A DNA stretch of 64,000 nucleotides. Origin: Candidatus Thiodictyon syntrophicum. Lineage in GTDB: Bacteria > Pseudomonadota > Gammaproteobacteria > Chromatiales > Chromatiaceae. The DNA lies in the NCBI RefSeq assembly GCF_002813775.1, contig NZ_CP020370.1, positions 6,349,501 to 6,413,500 on the forward strand, given 5' to 3'. The notes below the pieces were generated by a model, which ran no database searches, was not told where the DNA came from, and saw only the letters and a program-made list of their open reading frames with translations. This document shows, in pieces, positions 55,053 through 63,280 of this stretch. The number at the start of each line of letters is the position of its first letter. Within the stretch, counting starts at the first letter, position 1. Position numbers and translations under genes: made by a program.

Positions 55053-57120
55053 TACCGCTGCCGATACCGGCCGGAGCCTTGCGCTTGGCAACAGCCAGAC
55101 GCTCGTGCGGGTCATGGACCGGGCGCGCGCCATCACGGCTGGACTGCAAGACGACAACGAACGCGCGTGTTTCAAAGCGGTCCTCGGACGGCACCCCGAG
55201 TTTCTGGTAACGGGCCTGTCTACGCATTACCCGGTTGATGCCGATCTGCTTGGCTGCTACGTGGACGCCTGGGATTGGGAGGCGCTCTCTGCGAATCCAG
55301 TGCTGCCCTGGAGCTTGGATCTCATCGACTGCTACGAAGATTACTGGGACTGGGAAGGGCTGTCCCGCAACCCCGCCTTGCCTTGGAGCGCGGAGTTGAT
55401 CCACCGCTTTGAGGATGGCTGGGACTGGGAGGCGCTCTCCGCGAACTCCGCCCTGCCTTGGTGTCCGGAGATCATCGACACCTTCGAGGGGGCTTGGGAT
55501 TGGGATGCCCTCTCCCGCAACCCGGCCTTGCCGTGGAACCCGGATTTCATCGACCGATACCGGGATGCCTGGGATTGGCCGGGCCTATCCCATAACCAGG
55601 CCATTCCCTGGACCCTGGCGCTGATCGAGCGCTACGCGGAGCTAATCGACCTCTTCGACAATAGTCCCGTCTGGAATGCGCTATCCAGCAACCCCGCCTT
55701 GCCCTGGAGTGTGACGCTGATCGAGAAGTATGCGGACCGTTGGGACTGGGAGAAGCTGTCCGGTAATCCTGCGCTGCCCTGGAGCCGCGAACTCATCGAG
55801 TGTTACGCGGATCGGTGGGATTGGACGGGAGACGAGGTCGCCGCTTTCGGGCTTTCCGGAAATCCCGGGCTGCCTTGGACCACGGGCTTCATCGCGCACT
55901 TTGAGGACCGCTGGCTATGGGGTGCACTTGGGCTCTCAAGCAATCCAGCCTTGCCTTGGACTCAAGCACTCATCGAGCGCTACGCAGATCGGTGGGAGTG
56001 GTTCTTTCTCGGCGACAACCCTGCCTTACCGTGGAGCGAAGCACTCATCGCGCGCTATGCTGACCGCTGGGACTGGAGTGGCGATCTTTCAGAGGGATTG
56101 CCTGGACTCTCGGGAAACCGCGCCTTGCCATGGAGCCTAGAACTCATCGAGCGCTTCCAGGATCGATGGGATTGGGAATTCCTTTCGAGAAATGCCGCCC
56201 TGCCTTGGAGCGCAATCTTGCTGGCACGTTTTGAATCCCATTGGGACTTCGCCGAGTTGGCGAAGAACCCGCTTGCGATGTGGCGACTCTTGCAGGGCGA
56301 AGACATCATCGAGTTGATGGACGAGTTGCCGGCGCCGCCGCTGACATTCGCCGATGGTTGGGAAGCCTACCAGATCGGCGACTATGACCGCGCGCTTGCG
56401 GCTTGGCGTCCCTTGGCCGAGCAGGGCAATGCCAATGGGCAAAGTAATCTTGGTGTCATGTACGACAACGGTCGCGGCATCGCTCAGGATGACGAGCAAG
56501 CGGTCTATTGGTTTCGCAAGGCTGCCGAGCAGGGCAATGCCAATGGGCAAAGTAATCTTGGTGTCATGTACGACAACGGTCGCGGCATCGCTCAGGATGA
56601 CGAGCAAGCGGTCTATTGGTTTCGCAAGGCTGCCGAGCAGGGCAATGCCATTGCGCAAAGTAATCTTGGTGTCATGTACCGGGACGGCTGCGGCATCGCT
56701 CAGGATGACGAGCAAGCGGTCTATTGGTTTCGCAAGGCTGCCGAGCAGGGCAATGCCAATGGGCAAAGTAATCTTGGTGTCATGTACCGGGACGGCTGCG
56801 GCATCGCTCAGGATGACGAGCAAGCGGTCTATTGGTTTCGCAAGGCTGCCGAGCAGGGTAATGCTGCCGGGCAAACCAATCTCGGTTGGATGTACCAGAA
56901 CGGCCGCGGTGTCGCCAAGGATGATAGTCAAGCTGTGCAGTGGTATCGCAAGGCCGCTGAGCAGGGTCAGGCACGTGCGCAAAGCAATCTTGGTTTCATG
57001 TACCGGGACGGTCGCGGCATCGCTCAGGATGACGAGCAAGCCGTGCACTGGTATCGCAAGGCTGCGGAGCAGGGCTATGCCTTTGCCCAAGAACGGCTCC
57101 ATGAGTATCTGCGGCGATAG
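55045..57120 (+). CDS. Cassette B gene 2: Trp-rich repeat solenoid with Sel1 repeats
   Basis: ATG at 55045 overlaps the gene 1 stop by 8 nt (ATGGATGA), giving 691 residues. An N-terminal helical region (VRVMDRARAITAGLQDDNER, FLVTGLSTHYPVDADLL) is followed by about 13 repeats to about residue 420, such as LPWSVTLIEKYADRWDWEKL and LPWSLELIERFQDRWDWEFL. Then come seven Sel1 repeats of 36 residues (GQSNLGVMYDNGRGIAQDDE, QAVYWFRKAAEQGNA). The Sel1 part is built of almost identical 108-bp DNA units from about 56414 to 57100, two of them identical, so it has expanded recently. Both repeat types are protein-binding solenoids. The C-terminus differs wholly from cassette A, so the tail is exchangeable. 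Confidence 0.85.
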   Translation: MDDTAADTGRSLALGNSQTLVRVMDRARAITAGLQDDNERACFKAVLGRHPEFLVTGLSTHYPVDADLLGCYVDAWDWEALSANPVLPWSLDLIDCYEDYWDWEGLSRNPALPWSAELIHRFEDGWDWEALSANSALPWCPEIIDTFEGAWDWDALSRNPALPWNPDFIDRYRDAWDWPGLSHNQAIPWTLALIERYAELIDLFDNSPVWNALSSNPALPWSVTLIEKYADRWDWEKLSGNPALPWSRELIECYADRWDWTGDEVAAFGLSGNPGLPWTTGFIAHFEDRWLWGALGLSSNPALPWTQALIERYADRWEWFFLGDNPALPWSEALIARYADRWDWSGDLSEGLPGLSGNRALPWSLELIERFQDRWDWEFLSRNAALPWSAILLARFESHWDFAELAKNPLAMWRLLQGEDIIELMDELPAPPLTFADGWEAYQIGDYDRALAAWRPLAEQGNANGQSNLGVMYDNGRGIAQDDEQAVYWFRKAAEQGNANGQSNLGVMYDNGRGIAQDDEQAVYWFRKAAEQGNAIAQSNLGVMYRDGCGIAQDDEQAVYWFRKAAEQGNANGQSNLGVMYRDGCGIAQDDEQAVYWFRKAAEQGNAAGQTNLGWMYQNGRGVAKDDSQAVQWYRKAAEQGQARAQSNLGFMYRDGRGIAQDDEQAVHWYRKAAEQGYAFAQERLHEYLRR

Positions 57121-57353
57121 GTTCGCTTCATCTGGCTTCCGCGCTCTAACGTGGGAGCAAGTCCCGACGCTCCAGCGCTGCGGGAAATAGGGGAAGGGAA
57201 ATAGGGGCATAAGGAACCAGGGTCAAATGCTGCGCTCCGGAGACTCCCGGTGCAATGGCGGCATCCCCGGTTTGAGCGGAAGAACGTGAATAGAGCCATC
57301 AGTTGCAGTGAGGCATCAGCCGCGGCTTGCCGGACGCACCGGGTCATCAGGAA

Positions 57354-57560
57354 TCACAGGTCATCAAGCAACCACTCCTGTTCCCGCAGTGCCCGAGCCA
57401 AGTTCCGCAGCATGGGCCGATACCCGCCGCGATAGGCGTTGCGGGCGGACCGCTCTTTGCCCTCAGTCGTCCGCGGACCGGTCGCGTGCTGCCAAGGACG
57501 CCAGGTAGGAATCAGCGCGGCCTGCCGCTGCCGCCGTTCCGCAGTCCAGTTTGGACTTTC
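57354..57560 (-). pseudogene. Relic of a small conserved hypothetical gene
   Basis: The minus frame reads NWTAERRQRQAALIPTWRPW, QHATGPRTTEGKERSARNAY, RGGYRPMLRNLARALREQEW and LLDDL, then stop. I recognise the GPRT.EGK.R...NA..GG pattern from short hypothetical proteins in related bacteria. No start codon exists; upstream it merges with the ATPase/TOPRIM relic. The gap 57121-57353 holds nothing I can support. Confidence 0.4.
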
Positions 57561-57793
57561 AAACCAAGTCGAGCAAGGCCGCCTTCGGATCGCTAAGTGC
57601 GTCCTCCGTGGCGACGGCGAATGCGGTTATTGGAAAAGGCCAAGGTTTCCTAAACCCTGCGGGCGCGCCGTCGGTAACAGGACCTCGGCGGGGGATAGCC
57701 CGGTGGCGAGCATTGCCACTTCCTCGTCGGTCGCGCCGCGGATCTAGGAACCGTCGTCGGTGGCTATTACCAGCAGGATGGCGCTCGCGTCGT
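57551..57793 (-). pseudogene. Relic of the AAA/TOPRIM gene pair
   Basis: Most bases match 50993-51045 fused to 51373-51565, the junction region of the intact ATPase/TOPRIM pair. The 3' end of the ATPase is present (57640-57793, frame broken by a TAG in the GSQIRG region), followed by the TAA stop, the ATA junction (CCAATAACCGCATTC) and DALSDPKAALLDLV, in which about 330 bp of the TOPRIM gene are deleted. It shows that a second copy of this module once stood here. Confidence 0.8.
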
Positions 57794-57867
57794 ACTCGAA
57801 CCCTGGCCACACCCGCAAAATTGGAGCCGACCACGCGTCCGAAAACCATCGCCAACGGCGCGCCGCG

Positions 57868-58490
57868 CTATTGTGACAAGCTCGACTCCGATCCACCAAC
57901 GATCAGTTCGCGGAAGCGCAACAGCGAATCTACCTCTCGAAGATAAGACCGCAGACATTCGCAGAGGTTGGACTCGTGCATATCTGGCTTAAGAACCAAA
58001 CGCAGCATACCGTCCGGCTTTGGTGAATCAAGCAATTTCTGTTTAACGCTGGCAAACCCGTTCCTATGTAACGCCAACAGCAGAGCGCTTTCAAACGTCA
58101 CAACGTTGTCACGCAAAGCTTCAACCACGCGTGCAAGCAACGCCTCTTGAGCCAGCAGCGCCCGAAGCGCGTTCCGGTCGCCAGTTGCCAAGATCGGATT
58201 CGGCAACTCGACAGCAGCGGCAAATAGCAATGCTTCCCCAGAGTCGATCTTGTCGATGCGATGCAAGAGTGTCAGCAAACCCTCGTCCTTGATGCCAGGG
58301 ATTTCCTTTGTGGATTCCAAGAAGTCACGGACTCGCCTTACCGTTGCTTCATCGCCGAATTTGTCTATCGCCTTGGACTTCTTTTTCGGCAGAAGTTGAT
58401 ACTTGGCCGTCGGGGTTATGAAAACTTTTTCGGCAGGCTCGCCCAATAATTCTGCAAAGCTGCCCAACAGGTCGCACTGGGCCAGCTTAA
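57868..58490 (-). pseudogene. 3' part of a PIN-like gene split by an insertion sequence
   Basis: The frame reads AQCDLLGSFAELLGEPAEKV, FITPTAKYQLLPKKKSKAID, LHRIDKIDSGEALLFAAAVE and PILATGDRNALRALL. Joined across the insertion to the part at 60227-60262 it gives a protein of about 217 residues beginning LLADNDIILKLAQCDLLG. The opening ADND and later DSGEA...TGD carry Asp/Glu at positions expected of a PIN-like nuclease fold. It follows the ImmA/IrrE gene with a 4-nt overlap, so the two formed an operon. The insertion breaks it after 13 codons. The PIN assignment is tentative; that the gene is interrupted is certain. Confidence 0.75.
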
Positions 58491-60226
58491 CTCGACTTTG
58501 GCCATTTTTGCAGTTGGGCGACGGCCCCGCGCGTGACGCCGCGGTGGTGGCGAAGCGTGTGCTGAGCGGGGGCTGCGGCGGCCGATCGTCGCGGCCAGCC
58601 AGCATCCGCCCGTGGCCGTGGCACGCGGGGACACGCAGGGGGAAGGCAGGCGGGGCACCAACAGTGTATGTTCCGAGGTCGACCAAGACACCGGACGTAC
58701 CTCCTGATGCCCCACCTGCCCGCCTCGATTGTACCGACTTTGCTGCCCTTTGCGCCGCTGTTCACCGCGCCGACCTGGCGCCATGTGCAGGTCTTGTTGA
58801 CCGGCACGTTGCTGGCCCAAGGCCCGCGCACGGTGGCCGCGGCCCTGCGGGTCATGGGGCTGGGGCACGCGCCCCGGTTCGAGCGTTACCACCGGGTGCT
58901 GAGTCGCGGGCGCTGGTCGGGGGTGCAGGGGTCGCAGATCCTGCTGGGGCTGCTGATCGCGCTGCTGCCGCCCGGCTGGCCGTTGCTGATCGTCGTGGAC
59001 GAGACCCTGGAGCGGCGCAAGGGCGCGCGCATTGCTGCCAAGGGGATGTACCGCGATGCCGTGCGCTCGAGCAAAAGTCGCGTGGTGACCTGTCTGGGCC
59101 TGCAATGGATCTGCATGGCGTTGATCGTCCCCTTGCCGTGGAGTCGGCGGCCCTGGGCATTGCCGTTCCTGACGTTGCTGGCGCCCTCGCAACGGGCCAA
59201 CGTCGCGGCTGGCAAGGCCCATCGGACCGTGATCGACTGGACCCTCGTCATGGTCCGGCTGGTGGCGCGCGGGCTCACGCGCCGCCGCTGGGTCCTCGTT
59301 GGGGACGGCAGCTACTCCTGTGTGCGCCTGGGCTGGGAGTGCCTCAGCGCGCAGGCGGCCCTGATTTCGCGCCTGCGCCTGGATGCACGCTTGTTCGGGC
59401 CGCCCGCACCGGTGCCGCCGGGACGGCGTGGCCCCAAGCCGAAGAAAGGCCCACCCCTGGCCAAGTTGGCCACACGCCTGGAGGAGGCGCGTACGCACGG
59501 CACCGAGACCACGGTTCAGTGGTATCGCGGCGAGACCAAGACGCTGCGTCTGCTCAGCGGGGTCTGTCTCTGGCATACCCCGGGGTGGCCGCCCCTGCCG
59601 ATCCGCTGGGTATTGGTCGTCGATCCGGCCGACCCGCTGGCCGCCGAGGCGTTCTTCACCACTGACCTGACCGTGCCGTCGGTACGCGTCATCGAATGGT
59701 TCGTCTTGCGCTGGTCGATCGAAGTCACCTTCGCCGAGGTCCGTCGCCACCTGGGCGTCGAGACCCAGCGCCAATGGGCCGCCAAGGCCATCGCCCGCAC
59801 CACGCCGGCATTGCTGGCGCTGTTTTCCATCGTCTGCTTGATGGTGCATCGGCTGCGTGAGCACTGGGCGTCCTTGCCGCGCTCGACCGCTTGGTACTTC
59901 AAGCCGCAGGCCACCTTTTCCGATTGCCTGGCGCTGGTGCGCCGCACCATCTGGGCCGAGGGGAATTACGTCAACTCGCTTGCGGATCAGGATCAGGTGG
60001 TAATTTCCCGCCCCGCCTGGGAGCGCGTGCTCGCGCAACTGGCCGCGACCGCCTGAGCCGCGTCGCGCGGCGTGCCGCGCCGCCGCGCCGCCGCGCCGGG
60101 GCCGCGGAGCGGGCCTGACGGGTTGGCTCCGTGGTCCCCCAGGGTCCGCCGTGCGGACCCTGGCCCCGCGATTGCCGGTCGCGGCTGGCACGATGAGCGG
60201 ATGCGCCTAAAATGGCCAAAGTCGAG
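58491..60226 (+). mobile_element. Complete insertion sequence, 1736 bp
   Basis: Both ends are perfect 18-bp inverted repeats: CTCGACTTTGGCCATTTT at the left (58491-58508) and its inverse at the right (60209-60226). The host sequence CTTAA is duplicated on each side (58486-58490 and 60227-60231), a 5-bp target-site duplication. It holds one transposase gene. Removing the element and one CTTAA restores a continuous reading frame of the gene at 57868/60262. The clean ends show the insertion is recent. Confidence 0.93.
58707..60056 (+). CDS. DDE transposase
   Basis: ATG at 58707 gives 449 residues (MPHLPASIVPTLLPFAPLFT); an earlier ATG at 58668 is possible. The catalytic acids of a DDE (RNase H-fold) enzyme are likely Asp in LLIVVDETLERRKGARIAAK, Asp in WVLVGDGSYSCVRLG, and Glu in LRWSIEVTFAEVRRHLGVE. 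The YRxxE-like helix resembles IS4- and IS701-related transposases, but I cannot fix the family. The gene fills the element between the inverted repeats; it is intact, so the element may be mobile. The long minus-strand frame over it is an artefact. Confidence 0.88.
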   Translation: MPHLPASIVPTLLPFAPLFTAPTWRHVQVLLTGTLLAQGPRTVAAALRVMGLGHAPRFERYHRVLSRGRWSGVQGSQILLGLLIALLPPGWPLLIVVDETLERRKGARIAAKGMYRDAVRSSKSRVVTCLGLQWICMALIVPLPWSRRPWALPFLTLLAPSQRANVAAGKAHRTVIDWTLVMVRLVARGLTRRRWVLVGDGSYSCVRLGWECLSAQAALISRLRLDARLFGPPAPVPPGRRGPKPKKGPPLAKLATRLEEARTHGTETTVQWYRGETKTLRLLSGVCLWHTPGWPPLPIRWVLVVDPADPLAAEAFFTTDLTVPSVRVIEWFVLRWSIEVTFAEVRRHLGVETQRQWAAKAIARTTPALLALFSIVCLMVHRLREHWASLPRSTAWYFKPQATFSDCLALVRRTIWAEGNYVNSLADQDQVVISRPAWERVLAQLAATA

Positions 60227-60262
60227 CTTAAGTATGATGTCGTTATCCGCAAGAAGGATCAA
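60227..60262 (-). pseudogene. 5' part of the interrupted PIN-like gene
   Basis: TTG at 60262 overlaps the ImmA/IrrE stop (TTGA). Twelve codons (ILLADNDIILKL preceded by the start) run to the target duplication. The downstream part is at 57868-58490 beyond the insertion sequence. Confidence 0.7.
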
Positions 60263-61266
60263 GCGCCGTCCTCTCCCATCAGGCGCTTAAGGGCTGCGAT
60301 GTCGTCCTCCGCCATGGCTTCCAAATCCAAGGCGGCTAACAGCGATCGAACCAAAATATGCTGGTCGGTCGGCTGATTATCAGCAATCGCTTTGACCGCT
60401 TGAGAGGCTACAGCCCATTGCTGAAAGGTATGTCCGTAATTCAGGACAATATGCAATGGGTCAATTTTCCTCGATTTTCCAAGACGCATTGAAGCATTAA
60501 CGAGTTGCTGCTGGAACAAATGCCGCCCTACCGGTACAATTTTGCAGTCGGGGATTCCGGTCAATAACTCCAGGGCAAAGCGGTTGGCACCTCTCTCTTC
60601 TTCGTCGTCCGAATCAGAATCAATTGTCTCATCAACAACCCAGGCGCCGTTCTTGGTATGCTCGAGGGTGATATGACCCAACTCGTGGGCCAGGTCGAAA
60701 AGCAGGTAGCCATGAGGCTTGACTTGCGTTAATACAATGACCGGACGTCCGTCATGCTCGAATGAAACCCCCGCCATTTTCTTGGCTTTACTCGGCAGAT
60801 GCTTCAGAAAGATCACGGGTATCCCCGACTCCAGGCAGTAGCTCAGGAGATCTTGGAAGCCGATCCATGGGCTACCGGAAGATAATAGAGACTGCCGCAA
60901 CTCTCCCGCGTCAGGAAAAAATCCCGGCTTAAGCCCTGGCTTGAATGCGCTCAACACCAGTCGCGCAGCGGCGCGTGCCAGAGCGCAGGCAATAGCTAAT
61001 TCATGCGTCTTGGTATCAACGCGTTGTTTGAATTTACAGCCATCGGGCACGACCAGCACCGGATTAGCGTCTTTCATCCATAGCGTTTCCGGCTGGACAC
61101 TAAGCAAGCGCCCAAGTATCAGGCTGGCTTGCTGTAAGCCACTGGGGGTTTCTGCTATCGCGTCATCCCACCAATCGGGCAGCAGCGTATTGACGTAGCG
61201 CTCCGGGTAGCCAACTGTTTTGATCTTCTTGTAAAGGTGGCGCATAGTTTCGTTGGTGACCGTCAT
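60259..61266 (-). CDS. ImmA/IrrE family metallopeptidase
   Basis: ATG at 61266 follows GAGGTG at 5 nt and gives 335 residues; the upstream frame is not protein-like. The zinc site is HELGHITLEH (LLFDLAHELGHITLEHTKNG, about residue 208), with a later Glu in DDEEERGANRFALELL. The N-terminal part (RERYVNTLLPDWWDD-like, LQQASLILGRLLSVQPETLW) is helical and may be a divergent HTH. ImmA/IrrE peptidases cleave repressors or antitoxins. Codon use is less GC-rich than the core genome. The next gene, split by an insertion sequence, overlapped it and was probably the effector it controlled. Confidence 0.88.
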   Translation of the reverse strand: MTVTNETMRHLYKKIKTVGYPERYVNTLLPDWWDDAIAETPSGLQQASLILGRLLSVQPETLWMKDANPVLVVPDGCKFKQRVDTKTHELAIACALARAAARLVLSAFKPGLKPGFFPDAGELRQSLLSSGSPWIGFQDLLSYCLESGIPVIFLKHLPSKAKKMAGVSFEHDGRPVIVLTQVKPHGYLLFDLAHELGHITLEHTKNGAWVVDETIDSDSDDEEERGANRFALELLTGIPDCKIVPVGRHLFQQQLVNASMRLGKSRKIDPLHIVLNYGHTFQQWAVASQAVKAIADNQPTDQHILVRSLLAALDLEAMAEDDIAALKRLMGEDGA

Positions 61267-61925
61267 GATGCACCTCGTTGCGTTGATCACAGTATGCCAA
61301 TGCTTGGGCTGCATTGGTGTCGATGACGAATTCCACGGTACATGGTCCACACTTATCGCCCTGACTTGGCAGTGCGGCCTCTCGCCCCGTTAGCAAGGGC
61401 GCAAGGGTAGCCGTCCGCGGCTCCTGAGGTCTTGGCTCGGCCTACGCCCGCCAAGCGGTCACACCCTCACGCCGATAGACGAGACAGGGGGCGGGTGACT
61501 GTAAACAGGAGAGCGCAAGGTCAAGAGAGGGTCGGTAACCGACTTGGGGGGCCGGTTTCGCCCTGCGTCCCTCGGACGCTGCCCCGGATGACTTTGCTGC
61601 CTCCACTTGCGGAGACACTTCGTCTTACGGCGGAAATGCTTAAAAGTTTGATTTTAGTATACCTTAGCCTGGCCTTGCGTTCTTGAGTTTGCTGGCCCTT
61701 TGGCGCTGGTCGCCAGGTTGCGCTGTCTGCGTGCCCTTGGGCGCGTACCCCGCGTCCAGGTGGCTGGACCCGTCAGCGTCTTCAGCCGCCGGGTCCGGGC
61801 ACCCACGGTGTCGACCGTCCACCGATCCGGCGCCCACCGCCCTGGAACCTCGATCCCGACTGCGGCGAACACGGCCACAGGTCGCGCTCCCGGAGGTCAG
61901 GGTGTAGACCTGACATTTGGCTTGA
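61267..61925. other. Gene-free region upstream of cassette C
   Basis: About 660 bp with the promoter of the ImmA/IrrE gene (minus strand) near 61270-61400. I find no gene, RNA or hairpin family here. Base composition changes around 61630-61670 (an AT-rich AGTTTGATTTTAGTATACC patch), which hints at patchwork DNA. Confidence 0.35.
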
Positions 61926-62028
61926 ACCTTGGCTTTCGGTACGATGCCCCATCGGTGCGGGCAGGCATCGACCACCTAGGCCCCCCGCGGGTTACCTCCC
62001 CACTCGTCAGGCAGTCAATGGACAGCCC
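61926..62028 (+). promoter_or_regulatory. Conserved leader of cassette C
   Basis: Matches the leader of cassette B (53508-53609) across about 100 bp up to the ATG, with scattered substitutions and a 1-bp insertion (GATGCCCC for GATGCCC). The promoter of the cassette should be in it. Confidence 0.55.
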
Positions 62029-63280
62029 ATGGAAACGACCGCCCATTTCGAGAACATCACGCAAGAGATCGCCCGGCGGTTGAACGCGGCGACGCAGGAA
62101 ATCGTCGTCGCGGTCGCCTGGTTCACCGATCGGGACCTGTTCGACGTGCTGTGCCGACAGGCCGGGAGGGGCCTGCGGGTACGGCTCGCGGTCCTGCACG
62201 ACCGGATCAACGTCGGCGCAGGCCAACGACGAGAGCATCACCGTCATCGCCGCCGGTGACGACGACCTTGAGACCGGCATCGCCGCCGACTACCTCAACG
62301 CCTTCGACGCCCTCCTGGCCAAACACGGACAAAGCACCCCGGCCATCGACCAGGCCCAACTGCGCCATCGCCTGGAGATCGTCCGCAACCTCTTGTTGCT
62401 CGACGAGTGGGACAGCCTCGCCCCGCAATTGGACAAACTCCGCCCCGCGGGTGCCGCGGCCCGGCTCGAACCCCTGTTCACCGCCCTGCAAGGCCGAGAC
62501 ACCGCCACGGGCCTTGCCTGGATCGCCGACTACCTCCAACGCGCCACGGCCCTCACCATCGCCACCGACCAGGAAATCGCCGACCTGCGTCTGACCCTGC
62601 GCGGCCTGGAGTACCAGGTCACCGCCCTGTCCGACGACAAGGCCGAGATCGAGCGGCTGATTCATGCCTTTTCGCTCCGCACCAGTCACGAGATCGGCGA
62701 CCTGATCACCCGCTACCTGGAACTGCGCGCGGACAAGCTCCGCCGCCAGGCAGTGGCCGGGCAGGAGGCCGCAGCGGAGGCCGACAGCGCCCGAACCGAT
62801 TACGAGGACTACCGCGACGCCAATGAGACCGCCCGCGACACCCCGGCGCCCCCGCAACTCCCGCCCGACGATCTCAAGGAACTCAAACGCCTCTATCAAC
62901 AGGCCAGCCAGAAGTGCCACCCGGATAAGGTAGACGCGGCCGACCGCGACCACGCCAACCGGCTCTTCGTCCAACTCCAGGCCGCCTATCGCAACAACGA
63001 TCTGGGCGGCGTGCGCGCCATCCATGCCGCAATACGCGAGGGACACCTGTTCGTCGACCGCTCCCTGACCCTGACCGAGGCCGAGTCCCTGGGTCACGCC
63101 ATCACGGTCCTGCGCCGCGATCTGGACCAACTGGCCGCCCAGGTCCACCAACTGCGCCGCGCCGACACCTACCGCACGCTCAAGGACCTGACCGACTGGG
63201 ACGCCTACTTCGCCGAACAGCGGGTTGCGCTGGAACAGGCCATCGAACAACTGGAAGCGGAGCTTGCCGAGCATGAGTGA
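62029..63280 (+). pseudogene. Cassette C gene 1: PLD-nuclease/J-domain protein, frameshifted by a deletion
   Basis: The first ~63 codons (METTAHFENITQEIARRLNA ... LHDRINVG) are in frame. At about 62217 a segment equal to ~154 nt of copy B (about 53797-53950) is missing. This removes the whole HKD motif (HHKFCVID to GSYN) and shifts the frame; the upstream frame ends at 62259. Downstream the frame is open again (NDESITVIAAGDD ...) to 63280 with the coiled coil and HPDK J-like segment intact. Copy C differs from A and B by many scattered substitutions. The deletion is different from that in copy A. The stop overlaps the ATG of the repeat gene. Confidence 0.85.

Noticed and set aside
56414-57100. 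The 108-bp direct repeats read as a CRISPR-like array
   Set aside because: They are in frame and encode Sel1 repeats with no spacers.
58416-60191. A 591-codon minus-strand frame across the insertion sequence
   Set aside because: Antisense of the transposase gene, rich in Arg, Gln and Pro, and it crosses the element boundary.
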